DNA of 64,000 bases, from assembly GCA_016874755.1 (NCBI GenBank), contig VGTH01000017.1, positions 41,906-105,905 of the forward strand, given 5' to 3'. The DNA comes from Deltaproteobacteria bacterium. GTDB taxonomy: Bacteria; Desulfobacterota; Binatia; UBA9968. The position numbers were made by a program, and so were the translations under genes. A model generated the notes under the pieces. It had not been told where the DNA came from. It did no database searches and saw only the letters and a program-made list of their open reading frames with translations. Positions 37,820 to 46,258 of this stretch are shown piece by piece; positions within the stretch are counted from its first letter, which is position 1; each line of letters starts with the position of its first letter.

Positions 37820-38335
37820 TCAGACATCCCACTCCCCCGCCACCAACCGCGGGATCACCGGGTGCAAAATTCGATAGGACAAACCCCAAAGCCGATGCGG
37901 CCCGACTTGATAAAAACTAACCTGCTCAGATTTCTGCCAGGTCGAGAAACGGCCGATCATCTTGTCGTGCGCACCGGGCCGAGTGAGGTCGCTCAGCTTC
38001 ACGTCGATAATCTCAGCAATCTCGCGCTCGGCGATCTCCCAGCGGCTCGGGACAGCAATGCGCGCTAAGTAGGGGAATACCCGATATCCCGTCGTCCGCG
38101 TCTGCGTCATCGGCAGCTCGCACAGCACGTCGGCGCGATCGATCGCCAACCCCAACTCCTCGCGCACTTCGCGCAGCGCCGTGTCGAGCATGGTCTCGTC
38201 TTCCGGATCATATTTTCCACCGGGAAACGCCACCTGATCCCCATGCACGCCGCCCGGCTTGCGCAAAATCATCACGATATGCAGCTCACCGTCGCTGGCG
38301 CGGTAGACGGGAATGACAATGGCGGCGTCGATCAT
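37820..38335 (-). CDS. Nudix hydrolase, CoA pyrophosphatase-like
   Basis: This 171-residue protein starts at MIDAAIVIPVYRAS (38335); the longer frame upstream is repeat DNA. It has the element HGDQVAFPGGKYDPED (31-46), characteristic of NudL/NUDT7-type CoA pyrophosphatases, running into the Nudix box GGKYDPEDETML...REVREELG. It probably cleaves CoA or acyl-CoA to phosphopantetheine and 3',5'-ADP. It sits between two acyl-CoA dehydrogenase genes, which fits a role in CoA turnover. Confidence 0.85.
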   Translation of the reverse strand: MIDAAIVIPVYRASDGELHIVMILRKPGGVHGDQVAFPGGKYDPEDETMLDTALREVREELGLAIDRADVLCELPMTQTRTTGYRVFPYLARIAVPSRWEIAEREIAEIIDVKLSDLTRPGAHDKMIGRFSTWQKSEQVSFYQVGPHRLWGLSYRILHPVIPRLVAGEWDV

Positions 38336-38351
38336 GCTGATTTCTAACGTT

Positions 38352-38427
38352 GCACCACGAAGACGCGAGAGCACGAAGTTCGGAAAAAACATTTCTTTCT
38401 TCTCTTACCTTCGTGGCATTCGTGGTG
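38352..38427. repeat. CACGAAG-family long palindrome
   Basis: CACCACGAAGACGCGAGAGC ACGAAGTTCGGAAAAAA...TTACCTTCGTGGCATTCGTGGTG forms a hairpin with arms of about 25 imperfect pairs and a TTCGGAA centre. A shorter related arm (CCCTTTGTGGTGAATTCTCC) follows at 38500-38519. Confidence 0.8.
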
Positions 38428-38521
38428 AATATCTCCCCTCCGAAACTTTGCACGTTTGCCGGAGATTCTTCCGGTCGGTTGCGGCTGCACCGCGCTGGGC
38501 CCTTTGTGGTGAATTCTCCTC

Positions 38522-39736
38522 TTATACCGTCGTCGGCGCGGCTTCCTGCGACGGTCGCCCCAACCCCAAACGGCGCGCAATGATCAAACGGTCGGTATCG
38601 AGGGTGCCACCGCCATGGAGCCAGCCGGGGCCGCTGCGCACGGTGTATTCGAAATCGGCTATTTCATGGACCGATAGGTCAGGCACCAGCGCTTCGAAGC
38701 CGCAAATCTTCTGCACCCGTTCGGAATTGCGCAGGCGAACCATGCGCTGGTAGTAGAGAAATTGCGGCCCGCCGTACGGATGGGGATCTTTCACGTAACG
38801 ATGCCAAAAGTTGCGCAGCCCCATCAAACGCTGCACGTCGAGATCGTTGAGCAGATCGGCAATGACATCGCGCACATCTTGATCTTCCATCAAGCTCGCG
38901 CCATCGAATTGCGCCTTTTGGCAATGCTCGATCAAGCGTTTAAGCAACGGATGTTCCGCGACGCTGCCGCCGCCGCCGTGCTCGAGCTCCAGGTAGCTGT
39001 TGGCAACTTGCCAGCCATTGTTTTCGCCACCGACCAGATATTTCGCCGGCACCCGAACGTTGTCGAAGAACACGGCGTTCTTGATGCCCATCATCAAGTG
39101 CAAATGTTGAATCTCAATGCCGGGCAAATTGGCTGGAATGTAGAGCCAGCCCAAGTTTTCATGGCGCTTGCCGGCGGGATTGGTGCAGACCAGCGTCCAA
39201 AGAAAATCCGGCGGCAGATGATGGCCGACCAAGATCTTCTGGCCGTTAACAATGAACTCGTCGCCATCGCGTATCGCCTTGGTCTGGCAGTTGGCGACGT
39301 CGCTGCCCCCCTGGGGCTCGGTCAGCACTTGCCAAATCGCCAACTCACCGCGCATCATGGGCGGTAAAAACTCTTGCTTTTGCGCCTCGGTGCCGAACTT
39401 CATGAGCGCCGGCGCGACCAATCGCGCCAGCGTGTAGAATACGGCGCTCAGCGGCAAGCCGTAGCGATCGATCTCGGTTTCAAGGACGAACTGATGATCG
39501 AGCGTGAGCCCGCCGCCACCGTATTGCACCGGGTAAGTGGGAAACAGCCAGCGCTTCTGCCCGAGCTTGCCCGCGAGCGCGCGGCGAAATTTATACTCCT
39601 CGTCATTCTCGCGCGTCGACCAATTGCCCGACCAGCGCAGATGCTCGCTGCCCTTCATATTTTCCGCCAACCACGCGCGCACCTCTTGGCGAAACGCGCT
39701 GATCTCCGGCGTATCCGGTTGCAAACTAAAATCCAT
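38522..39736 (-). CDS. Acyl-CoA dehydrogenase, long subunit type (paralogue B)
   Basis: This 404-residue protein starts at MDFSLQPDTPEISAFRQEVR, with AGGAGAG upstream. The architecture and motifs match paralogue A (TEPQGGSDVANCQTKA, VVNGQKILVGHH-like segment, GPGWLHGGGTLDTDRLIIAR), with nearly collinear sequence. The duplication straddles the Nudix gene. Differences cluster in the first 70 residues and around 270-300, which may alter acyl-chain preference. Confidence 0.92.
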   Translation of the reverse strand: MDFSLQPDTPEISAFRQEVRAWLAENMKGSEHLRWSGNWSTRENDEEYKFRRALAGKLGQKRWLFPTYPVQYGGGGLTLDHQFVLETEIDRYGLPLSAVFYTLARLVAPALMKFGTEAQKQEFLPPMMRGELAIWQVLTEPQGGSDVANCQTKAIRDGDEFIVNGQKILVGHHLPPDFLWTLVCTNPAGKRHENLGWLYIPANLPGIEIQHLHLMMGIKNAVFFDNVRVPAKYLVGGENNGWQVANSYLELEHGGGGSVAEHPLLKRLIEHCQKAQFDGASLMEDQDVRDVIADLLNDLDVQRLMGLRNFWHRYVKDPHPYGGPQFLYYQRMVRLRNSERVQKICGFEALVPDLSVHEIADFEYTVRSGPGWLHGGGTLDTDRLIIARRLGLGRPSQEAAPTTV

Positions 39737-40058
39737 CAGTAGCTCTCCTGTTCCGCTGTCTCTCGCCAAGCCTGCATCAAAGTCATCGGGGGCGCAACCC
39801 TTACCTAATCGGTTTCGAATTTCGGATTTTGCTATTGGGCTAAACGACGCTAACCCAACCTAAGGGTCTGATTTGTCACGCCTGACCGACGATGGATAAA
39901 ACCCCGCACTTTGGATTTCCACCGCAAATTCGGCGTGGATTCCGCTACATTCAATTTCCAACAGAGCGACCGTAGATATGGCGTATATCGCGCTCCGACG
40001 TGAAGTCTTGTCGGATCGCGCGGGCCTGGTGTCACGTGCTTATGAGCTAAAAGTCGAC

Positions 40059-40097
40059 TCGACCCCTTTGTGTGGGACCCCTTTGTGTGTGTGTGTG
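40059..40097. repeat. Short tandem GACCCCTTTGTGTG and (TG)n repeat
   Basis: CGACCCCTTTGTGTGG-GACCCCTTTGTGTGTGTGTGTG contains two copies of a 14-base unit and a dinucleotide run. It abuts the broken end of the IS110 remnant. Confidence 0.7.
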
Positions 40098-40310
40098 GCT
40101 TGTGGTCCATCAGTCCGTCGACCAGCCAGTACCAGTTGAAGGTTGACTCGACGACGATGCCTTCGCGTGATTCCCGGTACGCCGCCAGTTGCTGCGTGAT
40201 CAACGCCAGATCATTCGGCAAGCGCTTCTCATAGACAACGCGTCCTCCTCGTCGCTCAACACCACCACGTTGTTATTCGAGTGTAGATCAATAGCTCCGT
40301 ACAATTTCAT
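40085..40310 (-). pseudogene. IS110-family transposase, 5' remnant
   Basis: The fragment starts MKLYGAIDLHSNNNVVVLSD with AAGGAGGAAACGGAG upstream. After about 26 codons it shifts frame to YEKRLPNDLALITQQLAAYR, EGIVVESTFNWYWLVDGLM. This is the N-terminal DEDD-type domain of IS110-family transposases, including the first Asp (AIDLH). The remaining 250 or so residues are lost where a TG repeat begins. The frameshift and truncation make it a pseudogene. Confidence 0.85.
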
Positions 40311-40733
40311 CTCCGTTTCCTCCTTCGGCACAAATTTCATTCCTCAAATTACTGCCTACTGGAGAATTCGGCTAGATGATTATCAAGTCGGCTTTTAGCT
40401 CTTAAACGGAGAATCCAATAGGATCGCGCTTTGATTTCCACTTTCTTTTGGCTGGGAGTCGGCGTGTGCCTGTAAATCAAATACTCGTTCCGTTGGAACA
40501 CATAGAAGCCGGAGTTTCGTTGTGCGTCAAGCAACATGCTTTCACTGCTGCGGCGGACGACGCTAACCGCGGAGTCAGATGCTGGCAAGACGCTCAACGG
40601 TGTCCGGGTAACGCTTCACGAGACTGATCAGCGATACGGCCTGCGCGTTTGGAATTATACGCAAGTTACCTATGATACCCTGGGCGGGGAAAGCCCCAAT
40701 CAAAGAATACGGAGATGTAAAATCTTTTCGCGC
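40311..40733. other. Non-coding stretch upstream of the IS110 remnant
   Basis: No clear gene is present. A minus-strand frame at 40349-40597 (62 codons, with RNSGFYVFQRNEYLIYRHTP) has no ribosome-binding site or known domain. Part of this region could be the left end of the IS110 element, which in some IS110 elements carries a non-coding guide RNA; that is untested here. The 39737-40058 stretch likewise shows no gene. Confidence 0.35.
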
Positions 40734-40767
40734 AAAAAAGGCCCGAGTGAAAACTCCTCGGGCCTTT
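40734..40767 (-). terminator. Rho-independent terminator of the 2-hydroxyacid dehydrogenase transcript
   Basis: On the minus strand GGCCCGAG-gagttttca-CTCGGGCC is followed by TTTTTT. The perfect 8-bp stem lies 24 bases after the stop codon of the gene at 40791. Confidence 0.88.
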
Positions 40768-40790
40768 GACATCAAAGCAACGATTAAGTA

Positions 40791-41816
40791 TTAGACCCCC
40801 CCAAACCCCTCATCCTGCGCTTCATCCAACAACCACGGATCTTTGATCTCGGTGGTCGGTCCCTTGCCGCTCAGCACGTTGGCGACTTCCCTCGCCGCGT
40901 GGCTTTGGCAATCGATGTACGACTCGTCCGAGTTTGCTGAGGTGTGGCAGGTGACGATGACATTGGGCAGTGTTAACAGCTTGTGATCGGCGGGCAGCGG
41001 TTCCGGCTCCGTTACATCCAATGCTGCACCGCGCAACTCGCCGGCGACCAGTGCGTCGAACAGCGCGTCGCTGTCAACCAGGCCGCCGCGGGCGCAGTTG
41101 ATCAAGTACGCCGTGTTTTTCATCATTTTGAACTGCGGTGTGCTGAACATTTTTCTCGTGCCCTTGGTCAGCGGCGCGTGCACGCTGATGAAGTCAGAGG
41201 TCTTCACCAGCTCGTCGAAAGAAACCATTTTCACGCCCATCTGCTCGGCGATCTTCGGATCGAGATAGGGGTCGTAGGTCTGCACGTTCAAGCGCATGCC
41301 CTGGGCGCGCGGCGCCACTTGCTTGCCGACGTGGCCCAGGCCGACGATGCCCATGGTGCGGCCCTGAATGCGATAGACGGGGCCGCGATAGGCGTGCAAC
41401 TCGGCGGTGTGGCGCTTCCACTTGCCCTCATGAACGTACTGGTTCATGCGCATGAGCTTGCGCGAAATCGCGATCATCAAACCGATGGCCTGCTCAGCGA
41501 CTTCGATAGAGTTGCAGCCAGCCGCGTTGCAGATCGTCAAGCCGTATTCCTTCGCCGCCGCGAGGTCCATGCGGTCGACGCCGACGCCGGTGCGCGCGAC
41601 GACCTTGACTCGTTTCATCTTGCTGATGGTGTCTTTGGACAGCGGCACCGAGCCGTGCATGATGATGCCGTCGGCGTCCTTGGACATCTCGACGACGTCG
41701 GCCTCAGTCACCGGGCGGCGGATGGTCATGTCGGCGTCGATCTCTTTCAAGATCGGCCGAATCAGACTTTCCGGTACGTCGTTGCTGCCAAAATAAACTA
41801 CGTGAAACTTAGCCAT
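40791..41816 (-). CDS. D-isomer-specific 2-hydroxyacid dehydrogenase
   Basis: This 341-residue protein has the NAD-binding motif GIVGLGHVGKQVA. Catalytic residues are Arg in INCARGGLVD, Glu in DVTEPEPLP and His in VIVTCHTSAN, all conserved. It is close to the phosphoglycerate-dehydrogenase-type group. It reduces a 2-oxoacid or oxidises a D-2-hydroxyacid; the substrate is unknown. It follows the amidohydrolase gene by 2 bases and ends at a strong hairpin, so the two form an operon. Confidence 0.92.
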   Translation of the reverse strand: MAKFHVVYFGSNDVPESLIRPILKEIDADMTIRRPVTEADVVEMSKDADGIIMHGSVPLSKDTISKMKRVKVVARTGVGVDRMDLAAAKEYGLTICNAAGCNSIEVAEQAIGLMIAISRKLMRMNQYVHEGKWKRHTAELHAYRGPVYRIQGRTMGIVGLGHVGKQVAPRAQGMRLNVQTYDPYLDPKIAEQMGVKMVSFDELVKTSDFISVHAPLTKGTRKMFSTPQFKMMKNTAYLINCARGGLVDSDALFDALVAGELRGAALDVTEPEPLPADHKLLTLPNVIVTCHTSANSDESYIDCQSHAAREVANVLSGKGPTTEIKDPWLLDEAQDEGFGGV

Positions 41817-41818
41817 TG

Positions 41819-42955
41819 TTAGTTAACCTCCAGGCCGTACATGCGCACCGGATTGTCCCACAAGATTTTCCGCCGCGCTGCTTTGGAAAGGTGATCGTTC
41901 TTGGTCATGTCGCCGACGGTGCGATCGGGAAATTTGCCGATGCAGTCGCTGTGCGGATAGTCAGTCGCAACCACGAGATAGTCCTCGCCGACATGCTCGA
42001 CGTAGGCTGGCGCCAATTCTTCGCCTGCTTCGCTGCTGGTCCAGCACTGGCGCTTAAAATAATAGCTCGGTTTATTCTTGGTCACCGCCTCACGCCCCTG
42101 GCCCTCGTGCTCCCAGTGCTCGTCCATGCGCTCCAACCAGAACGGCACCCAGCCGCAGCCGGACTCGAGATGGGCGACTTTTAACTTGGGAAATTTCTCT
42201 AACACGCCATCAGCACACAAGTTCAAACAAGCGAGCATCTGTTCCAACGGATGGCAGGCGATATGCCGGCCAAATTCGCTGTAGCGGTCCGAGCCCGCCT
42301 GCGGCAAAGCCGTGCGCGCCCCTTCGTGGACGCAGACGGTCATGCCGAGATCGGCCGCGGCGGCATAGACTGGATCGTAGTCGGGGCTCGCCATGGTGCG
42401 GCCGCAAATCTTGTTGGGCCGCCAAAAAATACCGACCAGCCCGAGTTTTTTGGCATGCTCCAATTCTTGCACCGCGCGCTTGGGATCTTGCAGCGGAATC
42501 AGGCAGACGCCGTAGAGCCGCTTGTCGCTCTCGCTGCAGTAATCGGACATCCAGGTATTGTAGGCCCGGCAGATCGCGGCAGAGAGTTCCGGATCGAGGT
42601 TGTCACGCCACATGATGTAGAGACCCACCGTGGGGAACAGCACGCCGAGGTCGACGCCTTCTTTGTCCATATCGCGCACATTCGACTTGGCATCAAACTT
42701 CGATGCCAACGCCTCAGCGAAGGTCTCGCGCCAGCGCTTCGACGCGGCGAAAGTAAAGCCGTAATCTTCCTGCTTGGCGGCATCGCGCAACTGGTCGGCG
42801 TCGGAAATTTTTTCGCCGTCGACTAACCGATAGGATTGATTGGGCCCGCGAATTTCCACGCGGCTGCGAAATTTTTCCGGCAAATATTTGGCGAACAAAT
42901 CCGACGGCTCGAGCACGTGGCGGTCGGCATCGATGACTTTGAATCCATCTCTCAT
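41819..42955 (-). CDS. Amidohydrolase family 2 (PF04909-type) protein A
   Basis: This 378-residue TIM-barrel metal-dependent hydrolase or decarboxylase has the N-terminal metal motif IDADRHVLEP, His in TVCVHEGART, the long element HLESGCGWVPFWLERMDEH and the C-terminal Asp in VVATDYPHSD. The family includes ACMSD, gamma-resorcylate decarboxylase and related aromatic-acid enzymes; the substrate here is unknown. AAAGGAG precedes the ATG. It is the first gene of a two-gene operon with the 2-hydroxyacid dehydrogenase. Confidence 0.9.
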   Translation of the reverse strand: MRDGFKVIDADRHVLEPSDLFAKYLPEKFRSRVEIRGPNQSYRLVDGEKISDADQLRDAAKQEDYGFTFAASKRWRETFAEALASKFDAKSNVRDMDKEGVDLGVLFPTVGLYIMWRDNLDPELSAAICRAYNTWMSDYCSESDKRLYGVCLIPLQDPKRAVQELEHAKKLGLVGIFWRPNKICGRTMASPDYDPVYAAAADLGMTVCVHEGARTALPQAGSDRYSEFGRHIACHPLEQMLACLNLCADGVLEKFPKLKVAHLESGCGWVPFWLERMDEHWEHEGQGREAVTKNKPSYYFKRQCWTSSEAGEELAPAYVEHVGEDYLVVATDYPHSDCIGKFPDRTVGDMTKNDHLSKAARRKILWDNPVRMYGLEVN

Positions 42956-43181
42956 AGTTAACTCCTTTCGCGATTGGCGCGGCGACTGGCCCGACGATTT
43001 CTGTTTGCGACAACCATAAATAGGACGACTCGCCGCGATGAGTCAACCGCGCCCACGGCCACTCCGACGACCGAGTGAATCGACTACGATTGACAATAAT
43101 AGGGCACCGGCGTAGGTGAGTCGCATGAAGACCCAACGCAAAGTTTTTTCTCTCTCGATCGTCGTTCTGCTGGTTGGACCC

Positions 43182-43218
43182 AAAAAAAGAGGCCCGGTCT
43201 CTCGTGAGCCGGGCCTCT
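43182..43218 (-). terminator. Rho-independent terminator of the CHRD gene
   Basis: On the minus strand AGAGGCCCGG-ctcacgagaga-CCGGGCCTCT is followed by seven T. The perfect 10-bp stem lies about 40 bases after the stop. Confidence 0.9.
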
Positions 43219-43256
43219 AGTGAGCGGCGAAATCCGCTGCAGTAACCGTGAAAAAT

Positions 43257-43838
43257 CTATTTGCGCTGAGATACCAAACCGGTCAACAGCGCGCCCAAAC
43301 CAAGCAGAAGCAGAGCAGACGGCTCTGCAACCCGCTGCAGAAACCCTCGGATTTCGCCGCCTGGAAATTGGCTTGAATGAATATTGAAATAAGCTTGGCC
43401 GCTCGCAAGTCCTGCGGCCAAGGCAGCTTCGGCTCCAGCACCAGTGCCACCATTGTTGGTCAAAAATGCAGGCCGGTATGTCGTCGTTGCTTCCGTGTTT
43501 AAGGTGTTTTGATAAGTTCCAGAAGTGACTCCTAATGGAAACCCCGGCAACGCGCCTACCCCAGGAACCGCGACAGCCACATTTCCTGGAGGGGCTACAC
43601 AGCAATGAATATGCGCATCGCTGGTGTTCGCCACCAATCCACTAAAGCTCGCCTGGATAAAAAGGGTATTGGCATCAGTGTCGATGATGACAACCGCATT
43701 GCCCGTACCCGGCGAGTTGTTCGATGGGTTTTCCGCAGCGCCGGTGAGGTTCACCGCATATCTGATTGGCACCGCAAGGCCTGTCGAGGCACTCAGCATA
43801 AGAGCTGCTAAAACAAGCGGGGTAATTAGTCGTTTCAT
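43257..43838 (-). CDS. CHRD-domain protein with PEP-CTERM sorting signal
   Basis: This 193-residue exported protein has a signal peptide (ITPLVLAALMLSASTGLA). The CHRD domain at about 24-165 has YAVNLTGAAENPSNNSPGTG, SDAHIHCC and YFNIHSSQFPGGEIRG. A PEP-CTERM-like tail follows, with VAEPSALLLLGLGALL and a basic end. The tail predicts exosortase processing and surface or matrix display; no exosortase gene is in the window. It has its own promoter and terminator. GGAGGAGGA precedes the ATG. Confidence 0.9.
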   Translation of the reverse strand: MKRLITPLVLAALMLSASTGLAVPIRYAVNLTGAAENPSNNSPGTGNAVVIIDTDANTLFIQASFSGLVANTSDAHIHCCVAPPGNVAVAVPGVGALPGFPLGVTSGTYQNTLNTEATTTYRPAFLTNNGGTGAGAEAALAAGLASGQAYFNIHSSQFPGGEIRGFLQRVAEPSALLLLGLGALLTGLVSQRK

Positions 43839-43877
43839 AGGCAGTCCTCCTCCAGGTTGTTTCTTCAGACGGGGCCA

Positions 43878-43907
43878 ATCCTAGTTGCGACAGGATGTGA
43901 TTGTCAA
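43878..43907 (-). promoter_or_regulatory. Putative promoter of the CHRD gene
   Basis: On the minus strand TTGACA (43907-43902) and TAGGAT (43883-43878) are separated by 18 bases, about 40 bases upstream of the ATG. Confidence 0.5.
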
Positions 43908-43942
43908 ACAAATTGTAAATAGGCCTCAGCAAAATTTTTAAC

Positions 43943-43980
43943 ACTCGATCGGAGGATCATACGGAAATCCCCGATCGAGT
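43943..43980. promoter_or_regulatory. Perfect inverted repeat upstream of the bicupin gene
   Basis: ACTCGATCGG and CCGATCGAGT are perfect inverted copies separated by 18 bases, 130 bases before the cupin ATG. A TTGACA at 43993-43998 follows at once. This could be an operator or an RNA hairpin; no T tract is present. Confidence 0.45.
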
Positions 43981-44109
43981 CTGTAAGATTTATTGACAAG
44001 TAAGAGCAGCCGACAAGAATCCTTTTTAAGTCGGACTGCTTGACCGCTCGCTGGCGCCATACTAAAGATCAGCAGAATTTACTTAGCCAAATTGAGAGGA
44101 CTTACAATT

Positions 44110-45195
44110 ATGGTTGCACCCAATCTCAAACGTGCCGGTAACGAGCTTGGCGCTAGAACGACATATGAACTATTTCTCGAGCGCGAGGGCATTCCTGCTC
44201 TTGGCGGTTTTCACATCGAGGACATCAATAAGGTGGACCTCGCACGGTGGCCGCGTGTCGACGGGCGCGGTGTGTATTTGAACCTCGAAGGATCCGAAGG
44301 CGTGAACAATTGTTACATCTGCGAGATCGCGCCCGGGAAAGCGCTCGCGCCGCAAAAGCACATGTTCGAGACACTCTTGTTTGTCGTCAGCGGCCATGGC
44401 GCCACGACCATCTGGCAGGAGGGTGGCAAGAAACAAACGTTTGAGTGGGGCGAAGGCGCGCTGTTCTCGCCGCCGCTCAACGCGACCTACCAGCACTTCA
44501 ACGGCGCCGGCGACAAACCGGTGCGGCTGTTGGCAATGACCAATGCGCCGACGGTGTTGAACCTCTACCACAACATCGATTTTGTTTTTAATTGCGACTA
44601 CAAATTCAGTGACCGCTACGCTGGCGAGGAAGATTTTTTCAGCGGCAACGCGAAAATTCCCGGCGAGGGTTTTCACGACACCAATTTCATTCGCGACGTG
44701 CGCAGCTATGAGCTGCCCGAGCGCAAAGACCGCGGCGCCGGCGGCAAAATGTTGATGATCGAGATGTCTAACAACGTCATGTCGGCGCATATCTCGCAGT
44801 TTCCAGTCGGCACCTACAAAAAAGCCCACCGCCACGGCGCCGGCGCCCACGTGATTATTCTCAAGGGCGAAGGTTTCTCGGTAATGTGGAAAGAGGGCGA
44901 CGACATCAAGCGCTACAACTGGCGCGCCGGCAGCTTGATGGTGCCACCCGAGCGCTGGTTCCACCAACATTTCAACGTCGGCCGCGAGCCGGCGCGCTAT
45001 TTGGCGCTGAAGCCGTTTAGCAGCCGCAAATTCCCCGGCTTGAGAAAGCAATGGGGCACTTCGGAAAGCGTCAAGAACGGCGGCGACCAGATCGAGTACG
45101 AGGATGAGGATCCGCGCATTCGGCAGATGTTCGAAGAGCAAGCCGCCAAGCGCGGTGTCGTAAGCCAGATGACCGGCGTGTACAAGGCGGCATAG
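44110..45195 (+). CDS. Bicupin protein, ring-cleavage-dioxygenase-like
   Basis: This protein of about 361 residues starts at MVAPNLKRAGNELGARTTYE; GAGAGGA lies 10 bases upstream. It has two cupin domains. The first has the APGKALAPQKHMFETLLFVV and NATYQHFN motifs. The second has KKAHRHGAGAHVIILKGEGF and PERWFHQHFN with the classical HxH. It is similar in layout to gentisate or hydroxynaphthoate dioxygenases, but its first-domain ligand set is incomplete, so substrate and activity are uncertain. It is followed 3 bases later by the solute-binding protein gene. Confidence 0.8.
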   Translation: MVAPNLKRAGNELGARTTYELFLEREGIPALGGFHIEDINKVDLARWPRVDGRGVYLNLEGSEGVNNCYICEIAPGKALAPQKHMFETLLFVVSGHGATTIWQEGGKKQTFEWGEGALFSPPLNATYQHFNGAGDKPVRLLAMTNAPTVLNLYHNIDFVFNCDYKFSDRYAGEEDFFSGNAKIPGEGFHDTNFIRDVRSYELPERKDRGAGGKMLMIEMSNNVMSAHISQFPVGTYKKAHRHGAGAHVIILKGEGFSVMWKEGDDIKRYNWRAGSLMVPPERWFHQHFNVGREPARYLALKPFSSRKFPGLRKQWGTSESVKNGGDQIEYEDEDPRIRQMFEEQAAKRGVVSQMTGVYKAA

Positions 45196-45198
45196 ACG

Positions 45199-46257
45199 AT
45201 GTTCCGATTCGGATTGCCTCGCGCAAAGGCGCAAAGGCCGCAAAGTTCGGAAAAAAACTATTCTTACCTTTGCGTCCTTCGCGTCCTTTGCGCGAGGCAA
45301 TTTCTGCGGCTGCTCATCTTCTTCTTAATCGCACTTTACCCACTCACCCACACCGCAGAGGCCGCCGATAAAGTCCGCATCGCGGTGACCAATCTTAACA
45401 TGTCGTTCCTCCCGACCGGTGTCGCATTGCGGCGTGGCTTCTTTCGCGACGAAGGGCTCGACGTTGAGATTATCCGCATGAACACGCCGAATACGCTCGC
45501 CGCCATGACCACCGGCGACGTCGGCTATACGCTGTTGTTCGGCTCGGTCGTTCGCGCCGCGCTGCGCGGTTTGCCGATTCGCGCGCTGGCGAGCCTACTC
45601 GACAGCCCGACCTACGCCCTGATCGCGCGGCCGGAATATAAGTCGCTCAAAGATCTCAAAGGCAAAACCATCGGCATCGCCAACTTTGGCGGCACGGACG
45701 AAGTGCTATCACGCATGTGGTTCCGCAACGCCGGCATCGACGCCGACAAAGAAGTCAAGTATCTCGCCCTCGGTCCCGATCGCGCCCGACTCGCGGCGCT
45801 CAAAGAAAACATCGTCCAAGTGTCGATCATTTCGCCACCGGGGGACACGCTTGGTAGCCAGATGGGCTTTCACGTGCTGACCCGCGCGCACGAGCAGTTC
45901 AACTTTCCCTTCATCGGCATCGGGACGAATTTGAAAGCGCTCAAAGAGCGACCGCAGGAGGTAAGAAAGGTCGTCAAATCGCTGGTGCGCGCCAACCGTT
46001 TCATCCGCGACGACAAAGAAGGCGCGGTGCGCGTGCTGGCCGATTGGGCGAGACTCGAGCGCGAGCACGCCGTGGCCTCCTGGGAGTCGACGTGGAAAGT
46101 CTTCAGCGCCGACGGCACGATTCCGGCGGACGGTCTGCGCCTGGTCTTGGACCAAGCCAAGGCGGAAATGAAACTGGCGAAGGAACTGCCGCTGAGCGAA
46201 ATCGTCGACCCGGCGCCGCTGCAAGACGCGCAGCGGGAGCTGGGGATAAGAAAGTAA
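45199..46257 (+). CDS. NMT1-like solute-binding protein with repeat-encoded N-terminus
   Basis: This is a 352-residue frame. The mature binding protein begins near DKVRIAVTNLNMSFLPTGVA, with RRGFFRDEGLDVEIIRMNTP and SLKDLKGKTIGIANFGGTDE. The hydrophobic signal (LLIFFLIALYPLTHTAEA) is normal. Residues 6-35 are encoded by a long palindromic repeat, and I find no ATG, GTG or TTG in frame after it, so either the repeat is translated or a rare start codon is used. It is coupled to the bicupin gene by a 3-base gap. Confidence 0.85.
   Translation: MFRFGLPRAKAQRPQSSEKNYSYLCVLRVLCARQFLRLLIFFLIALYPLTHTAEAADKVRIAVTNLNMSFLPTGVALRRGFFRDEGLDVEIIRMNTPNTLAAMTTGDVGYTLLFGSVVRAALRGLPIRALASLLDSPTYALIARPEYKSLKDLKGKTIGIANFGGTDEVLSRMWFRNAGIDADKEVKYLALGPDRARLAALKENIVQVSIISPPGDTLGSQMGFHVLTRAHEQFNFPFIGIGTNLKALKERPQEVRKVVKSLVRANRFIRDDKEGAVRVLADWARLEREHAVASWESTWKVFSADGTIPADGLRLVLDQAKAEMKLAKELPLSEIVDPAPLQDAQRELGIRK
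45214..45300. repeat. CGCAAAG-family long palindrome inside a reading frame
   Basis: The outer arms TTGCCTCGCGCAAAG and CTTTGCGCGAGGCAA are perfect 15-base inverted copies, extended by near-perfect pairing to a TTCGGAAAAAAAC centre. Confidence 0.92.
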
Positions 46258-46258
46258 G

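Noticed and set aside
40059..40097. Possible CRISPR-like tandem repeat
   Set aside because: Only two short units and a TG run, with no spacers and no cas genes.
44170..45300. 376-codon minus-strand frame opposite the bicupin gene
   Set aside because: Shadow of a convincing cupin coding region; the sequence shows no family pattern.
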